From positions 90,906,289-90,970,288 of the forward strand of contig CM019830.1 of the NCBI GenBank assembly GCA_009763385.1: DNA of 64,000 nt, written 5' to 3'. Below, piece by piece: positions 54,384-64,000 of this stretch. Source of the DNA: Coix lacryma-jobi var. lacryma-jobi. Its lineage: Eukaryota; Streptophyta; Magnoliopsida; Poales; Poaceae. The position numbers and the translations under genes were made by a program. The notes below the pieces were generated by a model. That model was not told the origin of the DNA. It saw only the letters and a list, made by a program, of their open reading frames with translations, and did no database searches. Positions within the stretch are counted from its first letter, which is position 1; each line of letters begins with the position of its first letter.

Positions 54384-57300
54384 CTGTTGTGTTTGTCTAC
54401 GATGGAAGGCTGCATTATGCCCTGGCATGTGGCAAACAGAGCATAGGTTCGTGCTCGGTGTCTGGTCGAAGTCCCCCCGCCATACCTATCCATATTGTCC
54501 ATGTCACCCTTTAGTCTCTTCTTCCTCCTCCTACCCTTACCTAACTTCAGCAGCTCAGGATCAGGCATGAAGTCTCTACCCAAGTATGGAGGCCATTGAG
54601 TGGGATCAAGGTAAGGCTCGAAGCTGCTCTGCCATATTGCGACGGTGTTGCTCCGGCGATAGTACTCGGACATATATGGTAGGGCCTTGTAGTTATATCC
54701 GCGCGCTCTACAGGACGCAATCATGTGAGAGCAAGGGGCATGCATTATCTGCGGCACGTTACAACTGCATTCCACTCTTTCAAGATCGATCCGATAGTTG
54801 CGACCACCATAACGTTCCCCGCCCATGGTAGTTCCACCCTTTGCTCGAACATTATAGATTTGTCTGGTTGGTCCATAAGCCTCACAAGTTAGCTGCGTTG
54901 CCCAGATCTCATTTTCCTGAATGTGCTCCTTTCCCGCCTTTCCAAATTCACCATCCGTTTGTAGGTTGTCTTGAGCAATGGACCACCTTTTCACGAAGTA
55001 CTCGTTGGTCTTGTGAAACGAGTACTCAACGATTCCAGAAACGGGCAAGGCTCTAACACCGGTGAATACCTTGTTGAAAGACTCCGATGAGTTGGTGGTC
55101 ATTATGCCGAACCGGAAACCGCCCTCATCGTAAGCAAGCGCCCACTTCTCCTTGTGTTCCATCTGTCTCTCGATCCAGGCCCTAGCAGCACTGTTTAACA
55201 TTTTGTCCAACTCTTCTATTGTTTCCTTGAATTTGTGCTCAGTTTTAACACAACATAGCTCTTTCACCTTGGCACAAACCTCCTTTTTTCTCTGTCGACG
55301 CCAGAAATTGGCGGCAAAGTGACGCATGCACCATCTGTGCACTAGAGGAGGACAACCCTCTATCTCCTCCTCTGCGGCACGAAGCAACCCAACATGACGG
55401 TACGAAATCAAACATATTGTCCGAGAAGGCCCTAACACTTGCATCCGTAGCAGGGCCATGAACCAAGACCAAGACTCAACGTTCTCCCCCTCAGCCAAGT
55501 GTAACACCTCTGGTGTTTAAGCATGTAATTAACTTGACATATCATCATTAGCATCATTAATCATCTTGATCATGATTTCATGTGTATGCATTTGCTTAGT
55601 GTATCATTTTATGTGATGTACCTCTATTGCAAAAACCCTTATTAGCCCACTTCTTCCTATAGGGGCAAAATGGTAATTTCACCTCTGTGCCTAGTTCTAT
55701 GTAATTCTTGTTCAAATTTAGTGCCCTGATGTTTGTTACTTTGATCAAAGTTCAAAAATCAGATTTGATTTGAATTTCCTTTTGCAAAACCCTAAAATCC
55801 CAAATCCTGGATTTATTCCCTTTTTGATAACTTTTTCAAAATTCAAAATTTTGAGTTGATTCAAAAAGCAAAGTTGTGAATCTGATCAAGAGGAACAACT
55901 TTGGTATTTACAGATTTCCATGTTTCTATATAAAATTTGAAGTAATTTCAAATTCATTCAAACTCCAGTTTTTGTCCCTTTTTGAGTTTTCAAAATTAAT
56001 TCAAAAACTATTGAGTTTCAGAAAAAATGTATATTAGCAAAGTTATAAGTTTTGTCAAATGGAACAACTTTCATTTATAAGGATTTTCAAGTTTCAGTTT
56101 GAAATCCAAAGTAATTTTAATTTGAATCAAATTTGAAAAGTGTCCCCTTTTCTGTTTTTGAATATAGTTCAAAAACTATTTGGAATTTGAAAATGTGCAT
56201 ATTGACAAAGTTGTAGATCTCATTTTTCTGAACAACTTTGGTATTTTGAGTTTTTGTCGCACAGTTCAAATTTTGGGAGATTTTTGCAAAATACAGATTC
56301 TGGCCAAAAGTCAAACCCTAGCCCCTACACTGTTCTTCTTCCCGTAGAGCCAGAGGGAGGGGGGGGCCCGGCCATGGCGCCGGCGCTGCGCCTGCAGCGC
56401 ATACGGCTGCTCCCCACGCGCCCTTATCCTGCCGCCGCTGTCTCCCTGTTCCCTCCGCGCCCGCACGCGAGCGCTGACCCTCGCTCTCGGCCCCTACAGT
56501 GTCCAGCGCGCCGCCGCCGCGTGGCCATTGCCGGCCGAGCTTGCGCCCGAGCCCCGGCTGCACGCCAGCTTATCCGCCAGAGCGCAATCGAGTGCGCACG
56601 CCCCCGCAAACCTTACCCGCGTAACCCCGAGGTCTCTACCGTCCCCTAGCCGCGGCTATATAAGCCCGCCGGAGCCCCGAGCTCCGCACTCACCTCCGCC
56701 ACCGTGGCCAGCCCACTCCAGACACTCCGCCGCTCCACCATCTAGCCCGAAAGCTCCGCCTTGAGCTCGTGAAGCTTTCCCACCCTTCAATTTCATCTCT
56801 ACCGCCCTCAATCGCCCGGCGTAAGCTCGCCGTTCCCATCTCCGGCAGAAACCCGGCGAGCTCGGGTTCGTGAAATTCGCCGCCTCCGGCCATGATCATC
56901 CCTCACCGCCCCCGTGTCGTATTCCTTGGCCCCGCGCGACTCTAACCCGGCCCTTGCGGTCTCGTGTGTTGCGCAGGACCGCCGGATCGCCGGAGCGCCG
57001 CCGCGGTCGTCTTCTCCCTCGAGCACGTGTCGAGCCTCACCCTCGAGAACGAGTCGAGCCTCACCCTCGAGCCTTGCCTCCGACCCGTGGTAAGCATCCG
57101 AGCCTCCGGTCTCTGCTTCCACTCCGTTTCGCCCGAGCCCTCCCAGTCAGGTCTCGGACGGAGGTTTGTTTTTCCGTCTCGCCCGAGCCTTCCGTCTCGC
57201 CCGAGACCGCTTCGCCTGAGCCGAGCCTCGGCAACGCATGCTCTCCGCTTCGCCCGAGTCAGGCCTCGGACGGAGGCTTACTTCTCCGTCTCGCCCGAGC

Positions 57301-60300
57301 CTCCGGGCCAGGCCTCGGACGAAGCTGTCGCTTCCGTCTCAACCGAGCCCGTCTCGACCGAGCCCCGCGCGATTCCCCCGAGCCCCGCGATTCGCCGAGC
57401 CCGGCCTAGAAGGAGCACAGTGCTCTTTTCTTTTTCTGAGAAATGTGAATAGTGTTCTGTTTTCTTTTTTTTGTATGATTTTCTGTGTGCATCCAAAAAT
57501 TCTGAAATTTTTGTGGTAGACTCTTTATGCTCTGAAGTATTTTATAAAAATATAAAACTTGAGTTTTGTGCAAAAATTTGAAAATGTAAAATTCCCCTTT
57601 TTATTGAAAAATGAAGGTTTTGGTATTTTTGGAGAGTGATCTATAACTCCAAAAATCTTGAGATAAATTTTTGTGACCTTTTTATGACATGCTGAACCTC
57701 TGGTAAAATTTTGAAGTCTTTTGGAACAAGTTGATTTTTGAGCTTTTATTTAAATAGTTGAATAGTGCCTTTTGTTAATTAAATGTCTAGAATTATTTGA
57801 GCACCTTAATGACCTCCAAAAATTATGAAATTTGTTTTGCCATCTATCTACACCATAATGAACTTATGTGATTAATTTGGTAATTTTTGGAGCAACTTCA
57901 TAAAATGACCTTTTAAATAAATTAAGAAAATAGAAAAGATGGATTAGGGTGGGTAATAAGTGTTTGATGATGTGATCTTTGGATTGATTGATGTTCATAG
58001 ACCCCTACCCTTTGGTCTATGATGTTTGTGATGCTATGTTTGGTTGATGCTTAGGATAATTATAATAAGGTCTAGTTTAATCAATATTGCTTAAGGAAGA
58101 AATGGTTACCTTTTATGCTCAACCTAGGTTCGATTATGCCTTGTTTAAGAGTAATCTAGAATCAGTGGAATTGTCTTGCACCTTAAGTTCATATCATCAT
58201 TCTCATGAGCATTCATCATTACATCCGTATAGTTGACGAAGAAGGACCTGAAGTCGAGGTAGCCACCGAAGGATCTGTTCCCGAGGCGACCCCGAGCTCC
58301 GACGCCTATACCTACCCCGAGTCTGCTCTTTTTGCCATCCAAGGCAAGCCCCGGTGCATTTAACCCTTCCTTGAATTTATAAAGTGATTTCCTTAAATGC
58401 TTTTGAGTTAAATTATTGCATTAGGTTTATAGGAGTTGAGTGATATCCTAACTGATGCATTATCCACCTTGACCACTGATACACCCGAAGCCTGCTTTTC
58501 AAAAGTATTTGAAAAATGCTTAGCAATGCTTATTGAATTAGACTTTGCAATAAAAATGCCAATTTCAAAAGTGTGATCACTGAAAGAAACTTTATGGGAA
58601 TTTGGTTTTACTTCCCGTTCGATGACTGCTTGCCTAGCTAGCATGTGGTCATGGTCGTGAAGAGGTTGTCCGCGCGTACGGTGCCGTCATGTTGTAGTCC
58701 GGGACTCAACAGTTGACACCGACCGGGACAGGGTTGAAAAATCGACAGGACCTGTACTCTTGGGTTAGAGTCCCGAGGTGCTTGTCGCTGGCGGAAAAAT
58801 GTAGGGACCATCCGTATGGGGGCCTGCTGGTCAAGACTTGTAACTATTCACATACTACGGAAAGCTCTGGCTCCGAGAAATCCATTATTGGACCGACAAC
58901 CGCGCACTGGGAGTGGAGAGATGGCGGAAGTAGCATGTACCCACGTGGGTTAGAGTCCCGGATTGAAGTGGTGTACTGTACTTCCGGGTGGCGTAGGACC
59001 GGGCCCAATCTTGGAGGAATCGTGGAAGACGAGTTGGCATATGCAAGCTTGGGTGCTACATATGCAGTGTGGATAGGGATCCTCAGCTGAGTATTATTTA
59101 TCCGGATTAACGTTGCTCCTCGGTTATGGAGACTTGGTCCACTGACTGTCAACGGAGAGTGGTTCTCAACTAGGAATGTTTTGAAATGTAAAATGAATCA
59201 TGAATGATGAAGAATTGAGGAATATTGAATCTTTCAAAAATAAAATAAGGTTTACAAAAATGCTTTTCTGCAAAATACTTGATTTTGCTGGAGCCTTACC
59301 TTGACTACCCTAAGCCTTCATTCCTGAGTCTTCTCCCTTTTTCTTAGTCGGGTAAGTCTTGTTGAGTACCTTTGTACTCAGGGTTTTATTACCCATGTTG
59401 CAGGTATGGCAGATTCCTCAGTATGCCTTGGACCCTGCTGTGTGACTGTTGTTCAGGAAGAGGCCGACGAGGCCGATGAGTGATTATTCACCCTCGGGCT
59501 GGGTGAAGTATCTTTACCCTTCAGTTGTTGTCATGCGCTACTCTGCCAACTCTATCTATTTGAACTATGGTCTGTAATAACTTCACTTTGATTTTATGTT
59601 GAACCCTGGTTTGTAAAACTATTGTTATCTAAGTCTTCCGCTATTTACTCCGATGTTGTTTGTCAAAATGTTCAAAAGATTGTAACTGAATTGCGAGATG
59701 ATCCTGCGGACATCGGGCACTGATGTAGCCCAGTAGCGGAACCGGTCTTAATCTCTTGGCTGTACGGATCGACTGTCAGTGGTTGACGGTGATCAGTGGG
59801 CCATGGGATTAGGGCCGTTACGTTACACCAAGGCGAAAGCAATTGGAACTATCTGGTCCTCGGGATCAACAGCCGCCGCCATCATCAACACACCCTTGTA
59901 CGCTCCGGTCAAGAAAGTACCGTCCACAAGTATGACTGGACGACAGAACTGATACGCATGCTCTGTTTGTGCAAAAGACCAAAATACACGCTGAAGCACA
60001 TGTGTAACCTTGCCGGTGTTGCGGTCCATATATTGCCCATTGGTGTGTGGAAACCATTTTAGGCCAGGGTTATAGTATGCCATTGCACACAAAATCCGTG
60101 GAATCCTGTTGTACGCTTCATCCCAACCACCCCAACGAATTGCAAGGGCGATCTGCTTCGCACGCCACGCCTTTCCATAAGTCACCTTATAGCCTGTGAA
60201 TCCAAATATGGAGATCATCAATTGTGAAACAGATACGTCGGCGTCATCATCAACAAAGGCCAAAATGCGTCGTGCAAGGTATCTTGCCGTCAATTGAGGA

Positions 60301-61463
60301 TGTTTTTCTTGTCCCTTATTTGTAAAACAGGTATGCGGTTGTACTACTTTACTGATCCTCCACTTGTCATCAGTTCTCTTACGAGCATTCAGCCTCCACG
60401 GACAACCAAGACTCAAACACCTGATGTGGTACCTCAAACTAATATCAGAATGGCTGGCCGTGTACGGTCGATGATGATGCACAACATAGTTCTCAAGGAA
60501 AAGCTTCAGCTCAGTCATAGTGTTGAAAATCATACCCTTCTGAAGAATCCAATCTGTATGGTTATGCAGTGTTTGCTTGCACAGATTCAATCCAGTATCA
60601 CAAACTGCCTGGTCCACCATACTGACATCCCTATAACTTGGAACGCCTCTAAACTGCATGTTCACCGACCTCAATTGCTGCAGCTCTGTCTCAGTCAAAG
60701 GATCGGGCGGAACATAATACCTTGCTTCGCTGAAACGCCGCCACGCATCAAAATGTGTATGATCCTCTGGTATATCAGTGACTAGTCTCCCTGGAGGATG
60801 CATATTCTGAGGAACCGGTTGTGACATAGCACGAACCGGTTCTGGAATACCACGAACCGGCTCAGGCATAGCAGAAATATAACTGTCCTCTTCTTCGTCA
60901 TAATCTGAATCATCATCAGAATCATAGTTTTCATCAAACAATTGTGCCTCCTGCTCCTCATGCTCCTGCCGCTCTATGTCGGCCACATCAAAATCATTGT
61001 TTATTTGACCGACGTCAGCGTGGGCATTTTCAAATGGATACACCGTCTCCTGCGTGGGGCGACCATCAACGTCCATAGTCATCGGAGCTGCATCGTCATC
61101 ATCCCCTACCTCCTGTGCTTCACCTTCGTTGCCATCATTGGACGCCTCTTCCTGCTTCCTCCAACCATCCACTACCACGATCTCAGCCATGGTCGAATTG
61201 GATGCCATAACGATCGTCTGGTATTTTGCCCAGTCAGCCTGGTTGCGCAAGGGCATCAACGCATAGTTCGCCCTAATCTTGCCACTGTCAAATCTCCCTT
61301 TCAACGAGAAATCACCATCAAACTTCTCCTTCAGACGCAACATAAGCTCCGTAAAACGAGGACGCTCATCAAATACTTCGAGTTCTTGTTCCATGTTATC
61401 ATCAAACAACCCATCTCGTTTACTAACTGTGCCTCCATAAAATAATCTGAATACAGTGTCCAT
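54384..61463 (-). CDS. Mutator-like transposase, split by a solo LTR and with a lost catalytic Asp
   Basis: The first part (61463-59833, about 543 residues) has a MuDR-type N-terminal DNA-binding region (MLRLKEKFDGDF, VKGMIFNTMTELK-like segment with LGCPWRLNARK) and an acidic linker. It then enters the DDE core at VILVDGTFLTGAYKG. The frame continues exactly at 55499 (FALAEGENVESWSWF) and runs to 54384. Residues include the C-x2-H motif WCMRHF, MTTNSSESFN, and a SWIM zinc finger (VECSCNVPQIMHAPCSHMIA). The expected second catalytic Asp in the IS-D-RH motif is Tyr here (LISYRHVGLL, codon TAC). The donor AACAG|GTGTAC at 54384/54383 can join in frame to the PMD exon at 54217. The solo LTR makes the gene non-functional. 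Confidence 0.88.
55500..59827 (+). mobile_element. Solo LTR of a Tekay-related element, CCAAG target duplication
   Basis: 4328 bp with ends TGTAACACC...GTTACA, flanked by CCAAG at 55495-55499 and 59828-59832. There is no internal region. The start TGTAACACC(T/C)CTGGTGTT and a GAGTACC...GTACTC motif (59364-59379) are shared with the Tekay LTRs at 6098-18076 and 24609-28991, but the rest differs. A TATA box (TATATAA, 56657-56663) could be its promoter. It arose by recombination between two LTRs. The GC-rich ORFs at 56254-57519 are shadows. Confidence 0.93.
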
Positions 61464-61559
61464 CTACAAAGTCAATAGTGGAACTAAGGTCAAGTGATGG
61501 TCTTCTCAAAAGTAAAGAATGGCGTAACTACTTACTAAGTTGCCTTCACTAACATGTCT

Positions 61560-61920
61560 TCAGTAATATTTCGTCATACCCTAACTAAATACCCTAAAAC
61601 CCTAACTAACAAATTATGACTAATAACCTAATACCCTAACTAAACTAAAATCCTAACTAAGTAACTAACTAAACTAATACCTAAACTAACTTACCTAACT
61701 CAACAACTAAATAACTAACCTAGGTCACTAACTAACCCTAAATCACTAACTAACTAACATAACCTAAAGCATTAAACTAACTAACCTAGGTCACTAACTA
61801 ACCCTAAATCACTAACTAGCTAACATAACCTAAATCAATAAACTAACTAACCTAAGTCACTAACAATTTTCTAATTCAATAACTAACTAACTTGTAAAAG
61901 AATAACAAAAAAACTCTAAT
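61560..61920. repeat. CTAA-rich low-complexity stretch
   Basis: Mostly (C)TAACTAA words, with an approximate 100-bp unit (ACTAACCTAGGTCACTAACTAACCCTAAATCACTAACTA...) present twice at about 61715-61850. It lies between the transposase start and the right terminal repeat and would be its 5' leader or promoter region. Confidence 0.75.
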
Positions 61921-62256
61921 GAACTAAGTCAAAAAACTAACCTGAGCTTGGCCTGCTTGAGCTGGGGAGAGAGAGAGGCAGATCCGGGCCCCGGCCACCG
62001 CCTGGCAGCCGGCGAGCTCGCCTGGCCGGCCGGCTGCACGAGGACTGGGGAGGAGGTGGCTGTGGCAGCCGTCTGGGGACGAGGACCTCAGCTTTGGCCC
62101 GGCTGGAGCTCCGGCAGCGTCCGGCGACCTCCGGCGGGCTCCGGCGACGGTGGCGGCCTCCGATGGGAGCGGCGGCGGGGTGGGCGGCGGGGTGGGTGGC
62201 GGGAGCAGCGGCGGCCGGGCGAGCAGCCAGAGGAGAGGAGGAAGAAGGAGGCGGAC

Positions 62257-62578
62257 GCCAGATCTACATCGGCTTTGCCGCGCCACCCCGCCTGGCGCGG
62301 CAAAGCCGTTGACCGCGCCAGGCCGCCTGGCGCGGCAAACGCACTAGCCGCGCCAGCCCGCCTGGCGCGGCAAACTGACGAGCGGGGCCCGCCCGGGCCT
62401 GCGTGGCCGGGCGGTGCCACGGTGGCGCTTTTGCCGCGCCGCCATGCATGGCGCGGCTAACGCTTTTGCCGCGCCATTGGGGACGACGCGGCAAAAGGGT
62501 TAGTTTTGCAAAAAAAAATGGACGGTGTTGTTTCTGAAATTTTTTATTTAATTGGGTTATTAATAAAAAAAATTCACC
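62257..62578 (-). repeat. Right terminal inverted repeat of the MULE
   Basis: Complement of 42390-42710 including the GCCGCGCCA.../...TGGCGCGGC foldbacks. The frames at 61924-62494 on both strands are repeat shadows. Confidence 0.88.
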
Positions 62579-62602
62579 AGGTGCGCCCGTTTTTTTTATA
62601 TA

Positions 62603-62842
62603 GACCTTATTTAGATTGCAACTTTTTACAATTGTAACATCGTAGAACTTTCGTTTGTATTTAACAAATATTATTTAATTATAAACTAATTAGACTCAAA
62701 ACATTCGTCTCATAAATTATAAACAAACTATGTAATTAGTTAATTTTTTACTTATATTTACTGCTCCATGCATGTGATCAAAAATTGATGTGATGAAGAG
62801 AGAGTGTAAAAAGTTAGAAGTTTTAAGGAATCTAAACAAGGC
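62603..62842. mobile_element. MITE next to the MULE
   Basis: Inverted ends GACCTTATTTAGATT and AATCTAAACAAGGC, with a longer imperfect inverted segment (CAACTTTTTACA / TGTAAAAAGTTAGAAG). About 240 bp, AT rich, flanked by TATA. The ends are of the very common grass GGCCTTGTTTAGATT family. Confidence 0.75.
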
Positions 62843-62850
62843 TATATATA

Positions 62851-63016
62851 CTAGGTTCATGCCCGTGCGTTGCTACGAGATGCTAAACTTTTATATTAAA
62901 AGCACATGGGACACATGATAAGATAACAGTAATATGAAATTAATTACCAACATTAAAATGATATTTTTAATAAAAAAACAAAGATTGTGAAATTAACGGT
63001 CATTAAAAAGCACGAC
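62851..63016 (+). repeat. Short dispersed repeat, copy 1
   Basis: Starts CTAGGTTCATGCCCGTGCGTTGCTACG and continues through ACTTTT(A/G)TAT, GATAACAGTA and AAATTAAC to GCACGACGTCG. It matches copy 2 at 63581 with many differences. Confidence 0.7.
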
Positions 63017-63580
63017 GTCGATTTGGATCGGAAAAAGTCTACTTTTCCTTCCTTAACTTTTCGCCAACTTTCGCGAAAGTATGATTTTACTCCTCGAACT
63101 CCAAAACCAGACATAACGCCTCTCTCAACTTTTAAAACAATGCGACTTACCTCCCAGAGCAGTTTTGAACAGAGGTTTTTGCTACAGTTAAGACGGTTTT
63201 GCTAGAGCAGTAATGATGGTTTTGTCTTTTTTTTTATTTATTTATGTTGAATCTTTTAAAAAATAATAGTAAATCACAGAAAAATCATAAAATAGAAAAT
63301 CTAATTTTGTTGAACTCCACATAAATAGATCTACATAGCGATCATATAATATGGTATGCTTTAGTACAATATTTTTATTGTAGCTTTAGATTTATGTTTT
63401 TTTATAAATAAAATAAATTTATAATTAAGTTATACATGATCCAATGAGTGTTAAATTTTTTACTACAGTTTAAACATACAATAATTAGCCCAACATAAAA
63501 ATTTCACCATAATTGGACTATAGAAACTACAACGATTAATTATTTCAATTAATTCCATACAATTATATGCTTTTCTGTAA
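63017..63580. other. AT-rich spacer without a gene
   Basis: No coding frame is supported. The frame at 62987-63205 shows no domain. Confidence 0.4.
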
Positions 63581-63755
63581 CTAGGTAGCGTGCCCGTGCG
63601 TTGCCACGGGATAGTTAAACTTTTGTATAAAAAACCAGGGATCGCACTGTAAGATAACAGTATTATAAAATTAAATTTCGATGTTAAAGTATCATTTAAT
63701 TTAAAAAATAAAGTTTATGAAATTAACACAGTCAAGGAAAATGCGACGTTATAAG
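63581..63755 (+). repeat. Short dispersed repeat, copy 2
   Basis: CTAGGTAGCGTGCCCGTGCGTTGCCACGGG, then the same word order as copy 1, ending near GAAAATGCGACGTTATAAG. The remaining sequence to 64000 shows no gene. Confidence 0.7.
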
Positions 63756-64000
63756 CTCACAAAACTCTACTGTATAGATATTTTTGTGATGTGTCTAAAG
63801 TAATGTTTTACATCAGTAAAAAAAATCTCCGATGTTTATTTCTTCTATGCAACAATAAATCCACGAATAAGTTCCGTCATATCACTATGACCATGTACTG
63901 CGAGTTAAATTCAAGAGTTTGCCTAGCATATTTCAGTCTAGGTGTGTCTTTACATCACTTTTCAGCAAGTCTACAGTCAATGATAAGTGTCTTCTTCTGC

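Larger units (their letters stand above)
42390..62578 (-). mobile_element. Mutator-like element with four coding modules, 20.2 kb including two later insertions
   Basis: Near-terminal inverted repeats of about 320 bp (42390-42710 and 62257-62578) match at roughly 90 percent and begin GGTG(G)AATTTTTTTTATTAATAAC. Between them lie a Mutator transposase, a plant mobile domain gene and two GRF-type zinc-finger genes. Removing the gag-only LTR element (47812-53735), the solo LTR (55500-59827) and their target duplications leaves about 9.9 kb. I found no clear 9-bp target duplication, which suggests age or end erosion. Confidence 0.85.

Noticed and set aside
56254..57519. GC-rich ORFs of 100-180 residues
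   Set aside because: They lie inside a solo LTR; the repeated RARPxxEP-type composition reflects repeated TCGCCCGAGCC words rather than coding.
61560..61920. Telomere-like CCCTAA repeats
   Set aside because: The words are mostly CTAA and CTAACTAA with only occasional CCCTAAA; there is no regular 7-bp period.
42380..62590. A 9-bp target duplication for the MULE
   Set aside because: The bases outside the two ends (AACCAAGCA on the left, AGGTGCGCC on the right) do not match, so no duplication is claimed.

Overview
The window is nuclear DNA of a grass. The evidence is one intron-rich plant gene with GT-AG introns, surrounded by nested LTR retrotransposons, a large Mutator-like element (MULE), a CACTA-like element and MITEs of grass type. 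The repeat families suggest a panicoid such as sorghum or a relative, but I cannot fix the species. I see no bacterial, organellar or viral operon structure.

Layout. 1-6097: degenerate remains of a Copia-like LTR inside a Tat-like Ty3/gypsy relic. The relic has a sense protease fragment and antisense extra genes (plant mobile domain, DUF1409-like coiled coil). 6098-28991: a minus-strand Tekay/Del-type chromovirus with 4.38-kb LTRs. Its 3' LTR is split by a younger plus-strand chromovirus (8830-16446, probably CRM-like) with 917-bp LTRs and target duplication TCCAC. 28992-30634: leader and 1.55-kb LTR of a minus-strand Copia-like element, into which the Tekay element inserted. 31557-42142: an intact 14-exon serine carboxypeptidase-like gene on the minus strand, with a CACTA-like element and a MITE in a 6.3-kb intron and a Stowaway MITE in another intron. 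42390-62578: a MULE with about 320-bp inverted ends and four coding modules (two GRF-type zinc-finger genes, a plant-mobile-domain gene and a Mutator transposase). It was later split by a gag-only LTR element (47812-53735, target duplication GTATG) and a 4.3-kb solo LTR (55500-59827, target duplication CCAAG). 62579-64000: a MITE and two copies of another short repeat.

The most striking item is in the Tekay element. Between its 5' LTR and gag it has an uninterrupted 338-codon ORF (22800-23816, minus) whose first 16 residues after Met match the histone H3 tail at 13 positions, including K4, R8, K9, S10 and K14. The same element encodes a chromodomain at the end of its integrase. gag-pol is broken by stops and frameshifts, but this ORF is open.

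Second, the MULE transposase exon can be spliced in frame onto the plant mobile domain exon, and the middle of the MULE carries a 52-bp-arm palindrome built from the same motif as its terminal repeats. The only clear host gene is the carboxypeptidase gene. Its start codon lies about 248 bp from the MULE end, so its upstream regulatory DNA is now largely transposon.
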